A stretch of DNA of 64,000 nucleotides from Pomphorhynchus laevis (GCA_012934845.2 WNNJ02001514.1:1-64000); one strand, 5' to 3'. Shown: positions 36,172 through 50,290, numbered from the stretch's first letter. A program made the numbers and translations. Notes: generated from the letters alone by a model not told the origin.

Positions 36172-39100
36172 GTGTGAATTTTTGAAATAAAACTTATTTA
36201 TTCGTCCCTTATAAATAAAATGATTACATTTTAAATAATAGCTCTGTATATTAGCAAAGGTATAATGTAACCATATATATTTTGTACCTTTTACTGTAAA
36301 AGTAAATTATTTCAGAAATATAATTTTATATTTTCCGAAATATAATATAATATTTTGTTGTTTATAGTTTTTACATAAATGTAATTATTTGTTTAGACCA
36401 CCTACAATCTGGATATCGAAAGTATAAATATTGAAGTCCAATGTGAAAATATTTGCTTATCCATTTTGTGTTAAAAGTTATAAAATATAAAATTTTAATT
36501 AACTCTAAGTTGATTTAATATAAATAATAATTTTCGTTGTAGTTTTTATTATGGATCTCATAAATTAATTGATTTATTATTAGTTTCTGAATATAACAGT
36601 GAAATAGTTAGATAATAAAATTTTTCTCTCTAATTCAAAGCCGTTGTATTATTTAAGTATACTTATTATAATGAATGTATTCTAGATATTCCGTTATAGT
36701 TGAACGTTTAAAATTATATTTTATAAAGAAAACCTTGGCGTATGAAACAGTGTTGAGGACGTTTACCAAAATATACATATTAAGCAATCTAAATATGAAA
36801 TTTATATTAACTTTACGGATTATGTCTTGATAAACTTTAATTTCAGCCGCTTTTGCTATTCTAAACGGTTTGTGATTTAATTAAAATAGCGTAAACATCA
36901 ATGTAAACTAAAAATATTTGGAATTCAAGAAGCATGATTTCATTTAAATCAGACATCTGTTTAATGAGAGTAGATTGATAATTAGATTTTCGAGTGTGAC
37001 ATTACTCAATCATCACGAAAATGATAATCAAAGCTTATACTTACAACTTTGCTGATGTCGAAAAATCTCAATTCTCTCAGGAGGAGGATCTAACTTTATC
37101 AGAAATATATTATTAATTGTCACCGATCAGTTGTGTAGGTTTATTACTAGGGAACAATGAGTGCTCTGTATATTGATTGAGTACATCTGCCAAATTAGTA
37201 TCGAGTAACGAGAAAATGATATGATCAGTCAACTGTCAAAAATAAATGTGCAACAAAACAGTAATATGTTCAAATAAAAATATGGCAGTAAGCTTATCTC
37301 TAGGCACAATTATCTAAAATTAGCATAGGGTCAAAAACTTGTTGAACTATACAGTTTATTAAATTCATTAGCATTTTATATGAGACTTGTGCAAAATAAA
37401 TATATCAAATAAAAATTTATGCGAAAAAATACGTAAAGCATATAATGGTCAAACAGATATATAGAACAAACGGAAATTCGTATGATATCAATGTCAGTGA
37501 TAATGTATAGATTATGCAACATTTAACTGTCGGTCGGTTTTACGGAGTATTGTGTGACAGTAAAATGATCGAAAATACTCAGATCGTGTTTTTATTAACT
37601 GCAAATTTGTAATTTATTATAATTATGTAAAAGTTAATTTTTGATTGTTTAAAATATTTTAATTGTTTATAAATTATTAAGCTTTTTGAAAAAATCGTAT
37701 TTTAATGTCTGTTAGTGTTAATGAGTACAAATTTTAATTTATATCAACTATATTATATTAACTATAAAAGTAAAATATTTGTGACATATTAAACTTGTTT
37801 TTTACCGCTAATTCTGCTATCAATTGAAACTTTTTTAACAAAAAAGTAGCGTTAAGTTTTTCAATTTAAAATGGATAAAAAATATTTTTACAAATTCTTT
37901 TTATATAGAATTTATATTGTAATATATATATTACTTATAAAAAGTAAATATTTATATTTTGTTGTTTATAGTTTTCCTTTTTATATGTAAATTTACTTTT
38001 TATATGTAAATATAAATATATAAAAAATATAAATAAAAATATATTTACCGTTTATATTTTACTTATAAAAATATATTTTGTCAAATATATGTTTATTATT
38101 TTTATTATGTATTAATGTATATATTTATATTAATATTCAATATTGATATAATATTGATATTGCTGATATTTTAGCAATTAATTATAAAAAATATTTTTTA
38201 AATATATATTTTGTCAAAACATGCGCACATAAATATTAAATATTGATATCTATTATATAAAAATGTATATTAGTATGCTAATATCACTGCACTTTATTTT
38301 AATATTAAATCATCTGAATATACAATTTTAAGTATAAAATTAAGTTAATATTAATTGTTATTTATTGTCTACAAAGCAATTAATAAGAAACTATTAGTAT
38401 TTGTTAATAGTAATGTGAAAAATATATTAGATTCAATCAAATATTATTTAATCAAATAGTTATCTATTTCCAAGATAGTTGAAGTATTCTAGATTCAAAC
38501 ATGATTCTTTTTAAACGACAGACGTTGAACACGTATCAGAGCTTGCCTTCAACTCTTTAGGAAATGTTTGTTATTATACGGGTAAATAACAAACAATACT
38601 TGACATTAAAGCACAAAATTAAAAATATATTTTTAATTTCCCTTTTTAATAATTTTTAGATACCTGATCATTGTTGTTATAATGTTTATCATATATTAAT
38701 GATGAACATTGGCGCCGCTGAAATATTAGAAATAAATAATAATATCTCATCTACTTTATTTGTTACTAATCTTTTAAGGATTTTTAATTTATCAATTTTA
38801 AATTTCTAAATTTTAGGTCCCTCAAGTATTCATAAAACTTATAGCCGATAAAACGGATTAGACCGAGTTCGTGTATGAAGGCAAACGGATCTCGAGTGCA
38901 TAATTGTGAAGTTCAAACGTCGCTTTATTTGTAATTAATAAAGAATTGTAAAGCCTGTGAATTAAAACACTTATAAAAGCAAGAATAGTTAACGCTATAT
39001 CATAATTACCTTTCTGTGTTTTTCCCTAAGTAGGAGACTCCTGCTATTATTGTAGTGTCATTTAAATAATCATCAAATGCAAATTTATTCTGTTAGATGT

Positions 39101-39214
39101 AATTATTTATTATTTCCTTACGAAATTATTATGGTCTTAAATAATTTGCTAAAACTGGTATTAATATATCTATCTGTATTAGCCTTTCTGTGTAATTCAT
39201 TTTTTGAATTACAA
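36172..39214. other. Non-coding AT-rich stretch
   Basis: No gene or element recognised. A short patch with normal base use at 38850-38930 (GATTAGACCGAGTTCGTG) stands alone and is too short to assign. Confidence 0.4.
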
Positions 39215-39254
39215 AAATGTAATTCATATTTTGAACAAAATATGAATTACATTT
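39215..39254. repeat. Perfect 18-bp hairpin
   Basis: AAATGTAATTCATATTTT, loop GAAC, then its exact reverse complement. Confidence 0.8.
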
Positions 39255-39692
39255 GTTTATGAATATCATAAACAAAAATTAAGTATAAACCAATAAATAT
39301 TTCTCAAATCTTTACAATTGAATCAATCAAATCAGCAACGGGTATCATTTTCATTGCTCAGTTCATAAGGAGTTAAGTAGCTCAAGCATTACTGTTTGAG
39401 GTAAATGTCCTCGTCGAGATATGCCGTTCCGTAAACTAATGAGGATCTGTCTCAAATGCATGCAAGAACAGTTATTCATATAATATTTAGTAAATAAACG
39501 AATTCAAAAATGATATCGCTTTTATCACAATAATGATATTTTGTCAAGACATATAACGATAATGATATTGCGGAACGTATGCTCAGTTACGGTTTGTTTG
39601 AATGTGTCAGATTATTCTAAATTACAGTTTTTGTCTAAATCACATCCAATATCAAGTATAAATATTTTAAATAGTTGATATACTGATCCATT

Positions 39693-39869
39693 ATTGATAA
39701 ATAATTATTTGAGCTGGATCAAAGAAAAGAGGAAATTATTTTTGATATTTCGCTAACTTCTGTTAGCATTTTCAGAAAATGATTACCTGAAGATGCTAAC
39801 AGAAGTTAGCGAAATATCAAAAATAATTTCTTCTTTCCTTTGATCCAGATCAAATAATTATTTATCAAT
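39693..39869. mobile_element. Fold-back repeat FB-A, most regular copy
   Basis: The 177-bp unit is almost fully palindromic, with arms of about 85 bp including flanking ATTGATAAATAATTATTTGA and its complement. The core is CTGAAGA (39787-39793), T, GCTAAC, AGAA, GTTAGC (39805-39810), GAAA, with a perfect 6-bp helix. Confidence 0.75.
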
Positions 39870-41154
39870 ATTTTAATAATTATTTGAAAATACTGAATTG
39901 GTCGCAACAGAACACGACAAATTTAAACAATTTCTAAATATTTTAACATTTAGCATGATTTAATGTGCTTGTACTTGCATCTAATATAAAATCTACTGTG
40001 CAAACTAATAATAGGAGCAAATGTCAATAATCGAGAATTAATAGTCAAAAATCAGATAATCAAAATAAATCAATTAAGTAAATAGTAATTTTATATCAAC
40101 AAACTTGGTGATTTAGATATTGTACACAGTTATATATAATATAAACTTACACATATACGATACACTTACATATACTAACAATAACTTGACGAAAATTCTA
40201 TTTTAGTGAGCAGAGACAAAACCCATGCTAAAATATTTCGAAAATGAAGAAACAAAGGAGAATAAAATATTTCTCAAATTTTAGAAACAAATGAGAATCA
40301 GGTTTTTCATGCTAATCAAAATTTTAGTTTAACAAATTACATCCAGTTTCGCAGTCTTAAAATTAACCAATGAGAAAATGAGAAACCCTAATTGGTAATG
40401 ATTCCTTTAATGAACAAAAACAATTGCATTAATGATTACTCTTTGTCAGCATGAATCGTGTGAATTGAAAAGAATGAATTTTAAAAAAAGGAATTTGAAA
40501 CAAAGCGATTGACTAAATTTAAATTAATGCATTTTATAATCACAGTCTGTCTCACTTAAACAAGAATTTGAATGACTTTTAATCTTTGGTACTGCTCAGT
40601 CACATCAACTAATGTAGTATCTAATAATATCTTATCAATAATACATAATTGCAGTATTTATGACAAGGGTTATTTTACCGGAAAACAAAGTCCACAGATC
40701 AATAATAACTTATTAGTAAAACCAATCAGATCGAATAACTGAGTACATATTTTCTACTATATATAAATAAAAAATAAAGATAAATAATTATAAATAATGA
40801 ATAATTATATAAGATAGAAAGTATTTGCTAAAAATGAATCCAATTCTTAGTTATTAAAAATAAATTTTTATAGATTGATTTATAAATAACAATGCATCAT
40901 TTGAAGAAATTGCTATGCATTCAGTTTTAGTCCCATATTCTTCAAGCCTAACATAGTAATTGTGCAAAATATATGATTATGATGTATTTCCTCTAATAAA
41001 TTTAATTATCTAGTGTATCTTCTTCTAATAAAATATTAATCCATTATATATTAAATTAATTTAATCTATAAAATATTTCTGCTTAAGAGTTTAAATTAAT
41101 TTTTGATTATATTATGTTTATTATATATTTACGATTTTCTGTGTGATTGTAAAT

Positions 41155-44128
41155 TGAAAAGTCTACAAACCTCAAACTACGTTACTAGGGCGTCCCCTGC
41201 AAGCGACGCGCGCCATATTCCGCTTGAAGCGGCAATTAACAAAGGGTTACTGACTTACGTACGGTCGGAAGAGAAGCAAGTCCAACCTCGAAACCTACGC
41301 CTGATGCCACTAAACATCGGTACACTAACCGGAAAAAGCAGAGAATTAGCTGCCAACCTCAAACAACGTCATGTCGATATTGCAGTTGTTCAGAAAAGTA
41401 AATGGAAATGTTACAAAAGAAATCGGCGATGTGTATAAGCTTTATTACCAGGGCACTATCAATGGGCAAATGGAGTCGGGATCATATTATCAGAGAATCT
41501 GCAACAATATATTACTGCGATACAGCGAATCTGAAACCACATTATGTCAGCTGCGCTCGATATCAAAACACGCAGAATAGTAATAATCTCAGCATATGCT
41601 CCCCAACAAGGTTGCTCCGACGAAGAGAAAGTCAAGTTTAGGCAAAGACTCAGCGACGTAACCCAATCAGTCAAAAAAGATGAAATTGTCTTCGTGGGAT
41701 GAGACCTAAACGCCATGTCGGCTCCGAACATCCCTCGTTCCAACGAAACCACGGTGGCATAGGTATCGGAACTCTGAATGAAGATAGAGCAAGGATTCTC
41801 GACTGGGTGCATGCACAATACATTGCACTGTGCAATACTTTCTTCGCCAAACGAAACTCTCACCTAGTTACGTACTATAGTAGAAACTACAAGACGCAAA
41901 CCGATTTATAAGCATGCCGCCGAAACGATCAAAAACTAGCCAAGAACACCAAAGTGATTCCCTTCGAACCAGTCGCTAGTCAACACCACCCTCTTGTAAT
42001 GGATATTCTATTACCAACGCCTATTAGCAGAATCCCTACGACTAAACATGCGCATATTAAGTGGTGGAAACATCGAGAATGCGGAGATAAACTAACCCCT
42101 GCTCTCCATTTGGCTATCCAGACAACATCATTAATAGAGGATGTAAATGAGTGTTGTGACTATGTCGCCCGAAATATATCCAATGCAGCGCGACCGATCC
42201 TCGGAGTCACCCAGCCAGGTCGAAAGTTTATTGACAAAAAACGTGGTTCTGAAATTAAGAGATCCAACAAGCTAGCTATACGAGATAAAAAGAAAGCATA
42301 TAAAAAGTGAAAACTATCTCAGCTCTCAGAAGAAAAAGAACGTTACCGTATACAAAATAGGATTGCCAAAACGAAAGTGGCAGAGAGCAAAAACACTTAC
42401 ATCACCGACCTGTACAATAATCTAGAGTCCCCCGAAGGTAAATGTGATATATACCGCCTTGCAAGGTCTCGATTAAATTCCACCAAAGACATGATTCACT
42501 TTGCCTAGATCATGAGTAAAGATGGAAATATACTGCGAGATGATAGAGAAATTCAGAACAGATGGCGTGAACATTACAACGAAATAAGTAACATAGAATT
42601 CCCCCATCATGATCTACACATGGGGACATGCACATCTGGATCAGTCCCATATATCACAACCGCAGAAGTAGCTGAGTCGATAAGGAAGATGAAAAACGGA
42701 AAAGCTACATGACCGATGGAATTCCTGCCGAGGGTTGGAAACTCACGTGACTTGCAGGCATAGCTTTTCTCACGCACCTTTTCAACAAAATAGTTACACA
42801 GTGCGAAGTACCTAAAGCATGGCAAACATCGTTTACAATCCCCATCTGGAAACATAAAGGTGAAATTGCAAAGCTATAGCTATTATCGCCCTGTCCGGTT
42901 ATTATCCCACACAATGAAAATCTTTGAGCATGTCCTGGACAAGATACTAAGGGCTCTGACTAACATGGCCGTTAACCAGTGTTGTTTGTCAAAAATGTAT
43001 CAACAACAGATGCTATACAAGCAGCAAGGATATTTATGGAAAAACACCGACAAAAGCAGCACAGTTTACATATGGCCTTCTCTGATTTAGAGAAGACTTT
43101 TGATCGGGTGCCACATTCTTTTATCTGGTACTCCCTGCGACAACACGGTGTCCTAGAGGAGTACGTTGCCTGGATTAAACTTATGTACTCAGAAAGGACC
43201 AGCATAGTACGCTGTGCTACCGGTGATTCTAAACCATATATGATAGGGTTGGCGTACATCAGGGCAGTATCCTGTCACCCCTGCTATTCATCTTATGTAT
43301 GGATACAATTACTTCTAAACTGAACAACGATGTCCCATGGACCCTCTTATATGCAGACGATGTTATGCTTGCTACACAAACACGTGCAAACCTCAAACAG
43401 CAAGTCCAAAACTTATCTGTTTGTCTATCGCAATACGGACTGCAGCTGAACATTGGTAAAACTGCGTATCACGAGCTTGGATATCAAACATCTGGATCCA
43501 TCGAGATCAACGGCAGTCACTCGAAAAGTGTACTACCTTCAAATACTTGGGGTCCCACCTCTCATCGGATGGTACAATAAATAAGGATGTAAATGGGTGC
43601 CCTAATGCAGCTTGGCTAAAATGGCGAGGCCTTTCAGGAATATTATATGACCGACGAATGCCACTAAAGTTTAAAGCCAAAATCTACACAGCAGTTGTGA
43701 GACTGGTTGTATTGTACGCCACAGAATGTTGGCAATCAAATTCAGACGCCAGAAGAAAATTACACGCCATGGAGATGAATATGCTGCGCTGGTCCTATGG
43801 AGTAACACGCCTAGATAGGATTATGAATACCAACATCCGCCAACTTTTCGTTGTAACGCAAATAAACCTCAAGGCGAGGGAACATCGACTACGATGTTTC
43901 GGACATATTCACATGGCTGACAAAACAGCAGTATGCCGAGCCAATCGTTCAAGGCGTACGACCTCGTGGGCGCCATAAGAAAAGATGGATGGATACTATC
44001 CATGATGAATTGAAAGCATGTAACCTGGCGCTAGCTCTAGCACAAACCCGAGAAGTATAGATAAGACATATCAAAGCCGTCGACCCTGGCCTGCAGGAAA
44101 AGGCAAAGAATAAAAAGATTTATTGGTT
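41155..44128 (+). mobile_element. RTE-clade LINE, decayed
   Basis: A GC-richer segment whose borders coincide with the break in the Penelope-like copy. It has an endonuclease, a reverse transcriptase and the C-terminal domain typical of RTE, all on the plus strand, with many frame changes. It ends AAAGATTTATTGGTTATAAA. No poly-A was seen. It is about 3 kb, near the usual size of RTE elements. Confidence 0.82.
41195..44060 (+). pseudogene. RTE endonuclease / reverse transcriptase (multiple frame breaks)
   Basis: Endonuclease signatures: LRLMPLNIGTLTGKSRELA and VDIAVVQ near 41300-41390, and later RILDWVHAQYIALCNTFF near 41800. Reverse transcriptase: AVNQCCLSK region near 42970, DLEKTFDRVPHSFIWYSLRQ (motif A, 43090), LSPLLF-like remnant near 43270, and LLYADDVMLATQT (motif C, 43350). 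C-terminal RTE signature: TECWQSNSDARRKLHAMEMN (43720), MLRWSYGVTRLDRI (43780) and LRCFGHI (43890), then GRHKKRWMDTIHDELKACN in another frame. At least six frame or stop interruptions, so this is an old copy. Confidence 0.82.
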
Positions 44129-44415
44129 ATAAAATACGTTAGCTATAATTGGACTACTATTACCTCCCATTGGGACACCTTTTACTTTCCTGAATATAGA
44201 TGTCCCTAAAATATTTAAGGCTTCTATTAGTTCAATTTTATCCATATATTTATATTTATTTGATAGTTGAATAGTGTCTTATACCAGTATTAATTTCGAC
44301 TATTATATTCCTTACAATATTTTTTAAAGTGTGTTTTAATTCATTTAAGTCACTTTCTATAAACATAAAAGGGTTTGAATGAACATTTTAAAGCACTACA
44401 ATTACGGCTTTTAAG

Positions 44416-45400
44416 TTCTATTTGCAGATTTAATTGACACACTTCAGTAACAAAATACTCTCACACATTTCAAAGATCGTAAAATTACTCTCTGAATGAA
44501 ATCTATTTGATTCACTTTGGATAGATAAGAAGCAAAGTGTCATTTTTTATTTTTTATCAACTTAGTAATAATCCAACTTAATAATTTAAGTCTAGATAAA
44601 TGCTTTGTTGATAAATGAAAAATCAATATTTATATATCATAAACTCAAATAAAATTCTTATTTAATCTAGGTTTATCAAGTCCGAATGTTTTTAGCAAAT
44701 ATTTAGCTTTTTAATGAATAATATTTTGTTAAACTGTCAATGTATATTAAGAGTATTAATATTACGTACCTATATTTTTACATATTTATAAATCTTCGTA
44801 ATATCAATATTAGTTAAGATGATAACTCCTAACAAGGAAATGTTAAATAATTTTCCGAAAGTTTTTTGTTTATCCTTCGATTTTTTTATCTTATAACTTT
44901 TAAGATGTTGATATATTTATTCAAATCTAAAATATTATTTTGGTAACAGAATACGAAATTATTAAAATAAAAAATAAATTAATAAAATAAATAAATTAAT
45001 TCAAATATTTGGTATAATTCAGATTTTCAATTCAGATTTTTTATCAGTTTATTCTTTATGAACTGATCTATGGATCAGTTCATAGATTAGATTTTATGGA
45101 ATAGATTTGATGAATAAAATCGATTAGATGTTCTATTAAATAACCTGTAAAATTCCCTATTTACATTTCGAACAACGTATTTATTTTTAAAGCTTTTTAG
45201 TGGTTATAAAATATTTTTATTTTACAGATTTGAAATCAAAAGTTTCAATTGTAAAACGAATAATATTTTCAGAATAACCATATAAAGCAAAATATTTTAA
45301 CAGCAAAGATATTTGTTAGAAAATTCCTTGTAAAGCTCAAATTTTTAATGTAATTTTATATAAAAAGATCTATATTTTTATCTTAATATTTTTATATAAA
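44416..45400. other. Non-coding AT-rich stretch
   Basis: No gene or element recognised. A local CTGATC/GATCAG inverted repeat lies at 45062-45085. Confidence 0.4.
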
Positions 45401-47720
45401 AATATAATAAATAATTCAGATCAGCTAACTGAGCCTACGTATTTTATATAAAATAAATATAAATTATATTAAGTAATTAATAATTATATACGATTTTATA
45501 CAATTTATATTTAAAGTTTAAAATAAAAATTATTATTTTTTTAATTGACTAATAAATAATATAAGAAGTGTTCGGATAAGGAATGGAGGTCACCATTTAT
45601 AAATAAGACGAATAAAGAAATATGAATTAGTATTTAGCATTTATCGGATAATTACAATTTCATTTTTTTATTTCAGAAATAGTGTTTAGTCTCATGTATG
45701 CCTAAACAATGGAAGTTTCTTCTCAACTACTATCTCGAGTAGCTTTTTACAAAATCTAAATGATCCTTGAGATGTGAAATATAAGTAACTGCACAAATAT
45801 CGCAAAAGGAAGTCATATCCACAAAGACACAAATGCTGTACACCCTGGATTGTAAGACGAAATTTTATGGAAACTGCCATTAGTAGAATACAACGAAACT
45901 TGATCATAATCACGTTACGAAGAATTTTTTCATAGATACTACCAGAGATTAAGCTGATTACGCAGATCAGCTAGCTGAGTCTACGTATTTAATGCTGTAT
46001 ATAAATTAAAAATAATGATAAATAATAAATAATTATATAAGTGAAAATAAATATACAGTGAAATCATTCTATTTTATAATATTTATTTATAATTATATAA
46101 GATTTATACAATTTATATTTATATAACCATAAAATTTAAATTAAAATTTAAAAGATTCGTTGAAAATATTACCAATTTTCATGCTGTATTTATCATCAGT
46201 GTTTAAATATTTTATTGCATTGTGAGGTTTTGTCATTTAAATGCTAATTTACAGCACATTTCGATTCAGTTCAAAATTCACGCCTTGTAATTTTTGAGTT
46301 CCGAAATTTCGTTTTAGTTAGAATATATAAATCATTTGAAAAATATTTAAGAGTAATTTTTAACTTATTTGCATATCAAGGCTAGGTTACTGTAAACAAA
46401 GTGTTGTCTGGAGGCGGTAAGTGATCCTTTTAAATCTGTAGCAAGACTTGGGTATCCAATTTGATCCTTGCTATTATCGGCTACTCTAAGTTCAGGCATT
46501 GAAATCTTCAACATTAATTCAGATCAGCTAATTGAGTCTACATATTTTATACTATTTATAAATGAAACGATAAATAATTATAAGAGAGTTTATACAATTT
46601 TTATAAGAGATGAATATATAAGGATAAATCACTGTTTCGCTTATAATTGCAATTTCACCTTTTTTACTTCAGAAATAGTGTTTTGGCCACATGTATGGTC
46701 ACATGATGGAAGTTCTTTCTCAACTACCATTAATAGGAAGAAACTTGATCATAATCACGTTACGAAGAATATTTCTTAGATACTACCTGAGATGAAACTG
46801 AGTCTACGTATTTTATGCTGTATATAAATTAAAAATAATGATAAATAATAAATAATTCAGTAATAAATAGTAAAATAATAAATAATAAATTTTAAATACA
46901 TAAATGTCTTTCAACCTTAAGCTAACTCTAAATTATAAACGAAATATGTTTTTAAAGATATGCTTTAAGATATCAGATAACTGAGTCTACGTATATTATA
47001 CTATACATAAATTAAAAATAAAGATAAATAATTAATAATTAAATAAGATTTTATAGAATTTATATTTATATCAACTTTAAATTAACAATTGAATTTTAAA
47101 ATAAAAGTAAATTTTTATGAAATGTCTATTTTGATGTATCATCTAAAAGATGATACATCAAAACATAGAGGATTAGAGGTCATCAGGAGGGATTGATGAA
47201 AAAATATAAAAATATAACAAAAAAATAAATACATGAATAAATCGTAATAAAATCTAAAATTGCAGATAATATGGGCATTCAATTTATTGCATAGATTAGC
47301 TTAAATAGTACATAATGATTGATTAATCCTTCCTCGTTGATCATTATTAAGAAGTACTAATTAATCCTAATTGATCATTCTTAAGAAGTACTTCACCTAG
47401 AATTAATTAATCAGATATGATAACTGAGTCTATCTTATCTGATAACGATAGAGTCTATATTATCTGATATTTTAAAATTTAAATTTAAAATAAAAGTTAA
47501 ATTTTATGAATTTACTAATAAATAACAGACGATGTATCAGAATAAGGATTATGAATGATGAATGTTTAATCACCTAAATTATAGGTTTGTATAAGTTATT
47601 TGTGTACTGTTATATTATCAAGTTTCGGCCTTTATTTATCGACCCAACATAGGAGCGTGTAAATACGTGCTAATGACGTATTTCCTCTAATTAAATTTGA
47701 TTTTCAAGTATCTTATTCTA
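45401..47720 (-). repeat. Cluster of Penelope-like tail fragments
   Basis: The tail-end words ACTGAGTCTACGTA or close variants occur at about 45430, 45970, 46525, 46800, 46980 and 47425, all in the same orientation. Each is followed by the ATAAATTAAAAATAATGATAA-type A/T tail. The structured core appears at 47600-47690. A non-tail segment (TTTATTTCAGAAATAGTGTT ... AACTTGATCATAATCACG) is duplicated at 45670-45950 and 46660-46790, so the cluster grew partly by segmental duplication. Confidence 0.65.
47129..47163. repeat. Perfect 16-bp hairpin
   Basis: TTTTGATGTATCATCT, three-base loop, and exact reverse complement; inside a Penelope-like tail. Confidence 0.8.
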
Positions 47721-47787
47721 CATATCATATATATGATTTAATAATATATATATAATAAGAGTTCGGCTGCCTATCACACGCCGTAAA

Positions 47788-48870
47788 CGGTGTGTGATAG
47801 TTCATCATACTGACGATGGCTGCCGGCTATCACATGACCGTCTAGGAGTGACGAAAGTTTGCAGGCTTAAGAATATGCTCGATTCAAACACTTATACAAA
47901 CATATGGAAAGAATTGCTAATCGCAATCTCGAGCAATACCGATTCGAATGAAAGTCTAATTACATAGAAAGAATCGATCCACTCAATCTCGGTTTCTTAC
48001 AGTCAAGCATCCGAAAGTTTGATTCTCTGGTTGTTAATGATGGTCTGCATTGCAAATTGTAGGATTTAAGAGCTCAAGCCACCTACAATTTAAGCTAGAT
48101 GTCGGAAATGCATTTTCACAATGTCACAGAGGCAGCCGAAACGGCGTGTGATAGTTCATCTTACTGACGATGGCTGCCGGCTATCACATGACCGTCTAGG
48201 AGTGACGAAAGTTTGCAGGCTTAAGAATATGCTCGATTCAAACACTTATACAAACATATGGAAAGAATTGCTAATCGCAATCTCGAGCAATACCGATTCG
48301 AATGAAAGTCTAATTACATAGAAAGAATCGATCCACTCAATCTCGGTTTCTTACAGTCAAGCATCCGAAAGTTTGATTCTCTGGTTGTTAATGATGGTCT
48401 GCATTGCAAATTGTAGGATTTAAGAGCTCAAGCCACCTACAATTTAAGCTAGATGTCGGAAATGCATTTTCACAATGTCACAGAGGCAGCCGAAACGGCG
48501 TGTGATAGTTCATCTTACTGACGATGGCTGCCGGCTATCACATGACCGTCTAGGAGTGACGAAAGTTTGCAGGCTTAAGAATATGCTCGATTCAAACACT
48601 TATACAAACATATGGAAAGAATTGCTAATCGCAATCTCGAGCAATACCGATTCGAATGAAACTCTTATTACATAGAAAGAATCGATCCACTCAATCTCGG
48701 ATTCTTACAGTCAAGCATCCGAAAGTTTGATTCTCTGGTTGTTAATGATGGTCTGCATTGCAAATTGTAGGATTTAAGAGCTCACGCCACCTACAATTTA
48801 AGCTAGATGTCGGAAATGCATTTTCACAATGTCACAGTGGCAGCCGAAACGGCGTGTGATAGTTCACACG
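47788..48870. repeat. 354-bp tandem satellite, three units plus
   Basis: Units start at 47788, 48142 and 48496, with a partial fourth at 48850, an exact 354-bp period. Units differ at only a few positions. The sequence is GC-richer than its flanks. Units 2 and 3 contain the same 66-codon plus-strand frame (48121-48321, 48475-48675), which I do not recognise. Unit length is divisible by three, but the frame closes in each unit. The left flank carries an inverted copy of the unit start (GGCTGCC, CTATCACACGCCGT), making a hairpin. Confidence 0.9.
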
Positions 48871-48879
48871 ATGTGATAG

Positions 48880-50290
48880 TATTTTATATTATTTATAAAT
48901 AAAAAGTAATGCTAAATCAAAATTTTATAATTAAATAATAAATAATTATAAGTAATTAATACTTGTTAATAACCAAAGATAGCAACATATACATAGTCCA
49001 TAAAGTCCATATGTCAGTTTTTACTGACAAAAAATGACAATATTACTGACAAATAAAAATGAAGATAAATAAATGATTACATAAGATTTTATACAATTTA
49101 TATTTATATAACGATATAATTTATTATTAAAATTTAAAATAAAAATTAAATGGGATGAATTGAATAATAAATCATATACATCCTATTTTATTTATAATAA
49201 CTATAATATTTATAATATTATTTATATTATTTTTAAATAATATACGATTTATTCGAATAAGGCATATAGTTCATCAGGAAGACTGCTATGTAATCAGCCC
49301 CTATTCCTCAACCCGACATATTAAGTTAAAATTTGTAAGTTTAAAATTTATATTTATATCAAGTTAAAATTTTAAATTAAAATTTAAAATTTGAAATACC
49401 GGAAAACAAAGTCCAGTTAAAATCAAGTTAAAATTTTTAATAATAACAATAAATTAGATTGATTATAAAGTAAACTTATATTAATTTAGAATAAATTAGC
49501 ATAAAAATAATGCCGTCTCAATAATACATAGTTTTATGTCACGTTGATTCATTATGAATCAAAGTGAATCAGTTCATTAGTAGTAACATCCGTTAATTGA
49601 GATATAACATGATTAATGGTTTTTGAATGATTCTTAAATCAAAACAGATTTCAAAATAGACTCATGTAATCTGGTAGAATCTGATCACATAACTGAGTTT
49701 ACGTATTTTTTAAATAAAGATAAATATATATTTATATATAAGATATAAGATATTATATTATATTGTATAAGATTTTATGGAATTTGTATCCGTTAAATCT
49801 GTTATACCTTCTTGAAAATTATCAGGAAATAGTAATGTCGTATCAATAATACATAGTTTCGGTATTTCTGCCATAGGTTATATTACCGGGTAAACAAATT
49901 TCACAGGTCAATAATAGCATGTCAGCGGGGCAAATCAAATCAGTTAACTGAGTTTATGTATTTTATACATTATATAAATAAAAATAAATATTTATGATAA
50001 TAAATAATTGTAACATTTTAAAATACCGGAAAACAACTCCAGTTAAAATCAAGTTAAAATTTTAAATAATATCAATAAATTAGATTGATTATAAAGTAAA
50101 CTTATATTAATTTAGAATAATATTTAAGATAACCACTATATTATTATTCAATCTAATTAAATCAGATCAGATAACTGAGTTTATGTATTTTATACGATAT
50201 ATAAATAAAAATATGGATATATAATTAATAATTATATAAGATTTTATGAACATATATAAAATATAAAAAATTTCTCCTGATCCATGAAAA
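48880..50290 (-). repeat. Further Penelope-like tail fragments
   Basis: Tail ends at about 49690, 49950 and 50175 (AACTGAGTTTACGTATTTT and similar) and a diverged structured core at 49280-49325 with CTGCTATG. The segment AAATACCGGAAAACAA...CAGTTAAAATCAAGTTAAAA occurs twice (49395-49510 and 50018-50130), another local duplication. Confidence 0.6.

Larger units (their letters stand above)
40725..44415 (-). mobile_element. Penelope-like element interrupted by a LINE
   Basis: Minus-oriented tail (40725-41030) and last ORF codons (41030-41150) lie on one side. Reverse-transcriptase sequence with VPMGG-type motif B (44130-44250) and upstream parts (44260-44410) lie on the other. Between them is an RTE-clade LINE. 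About 450 bp of the Penelope ORF, including motif C, is missing at the junction, so the insertion or a later loss removed it. Confidence 0.75.

Noticed and set aside
41459-41863. Minus-strand 134-codon frame
   Set aside because: Antisense shadow of the RTE endonuclease.
48121-48675. 66-codon frames in the satellite as a real gene family
   Set aside because: Repetition of the unit explains their conservation, there is no recognisable domain, and unit 1 lacks the start.
47788-48870. CRISPR array
   Set aside because: Units are contiguous 354-bp repeats without spacers, in a eukaryotic context.
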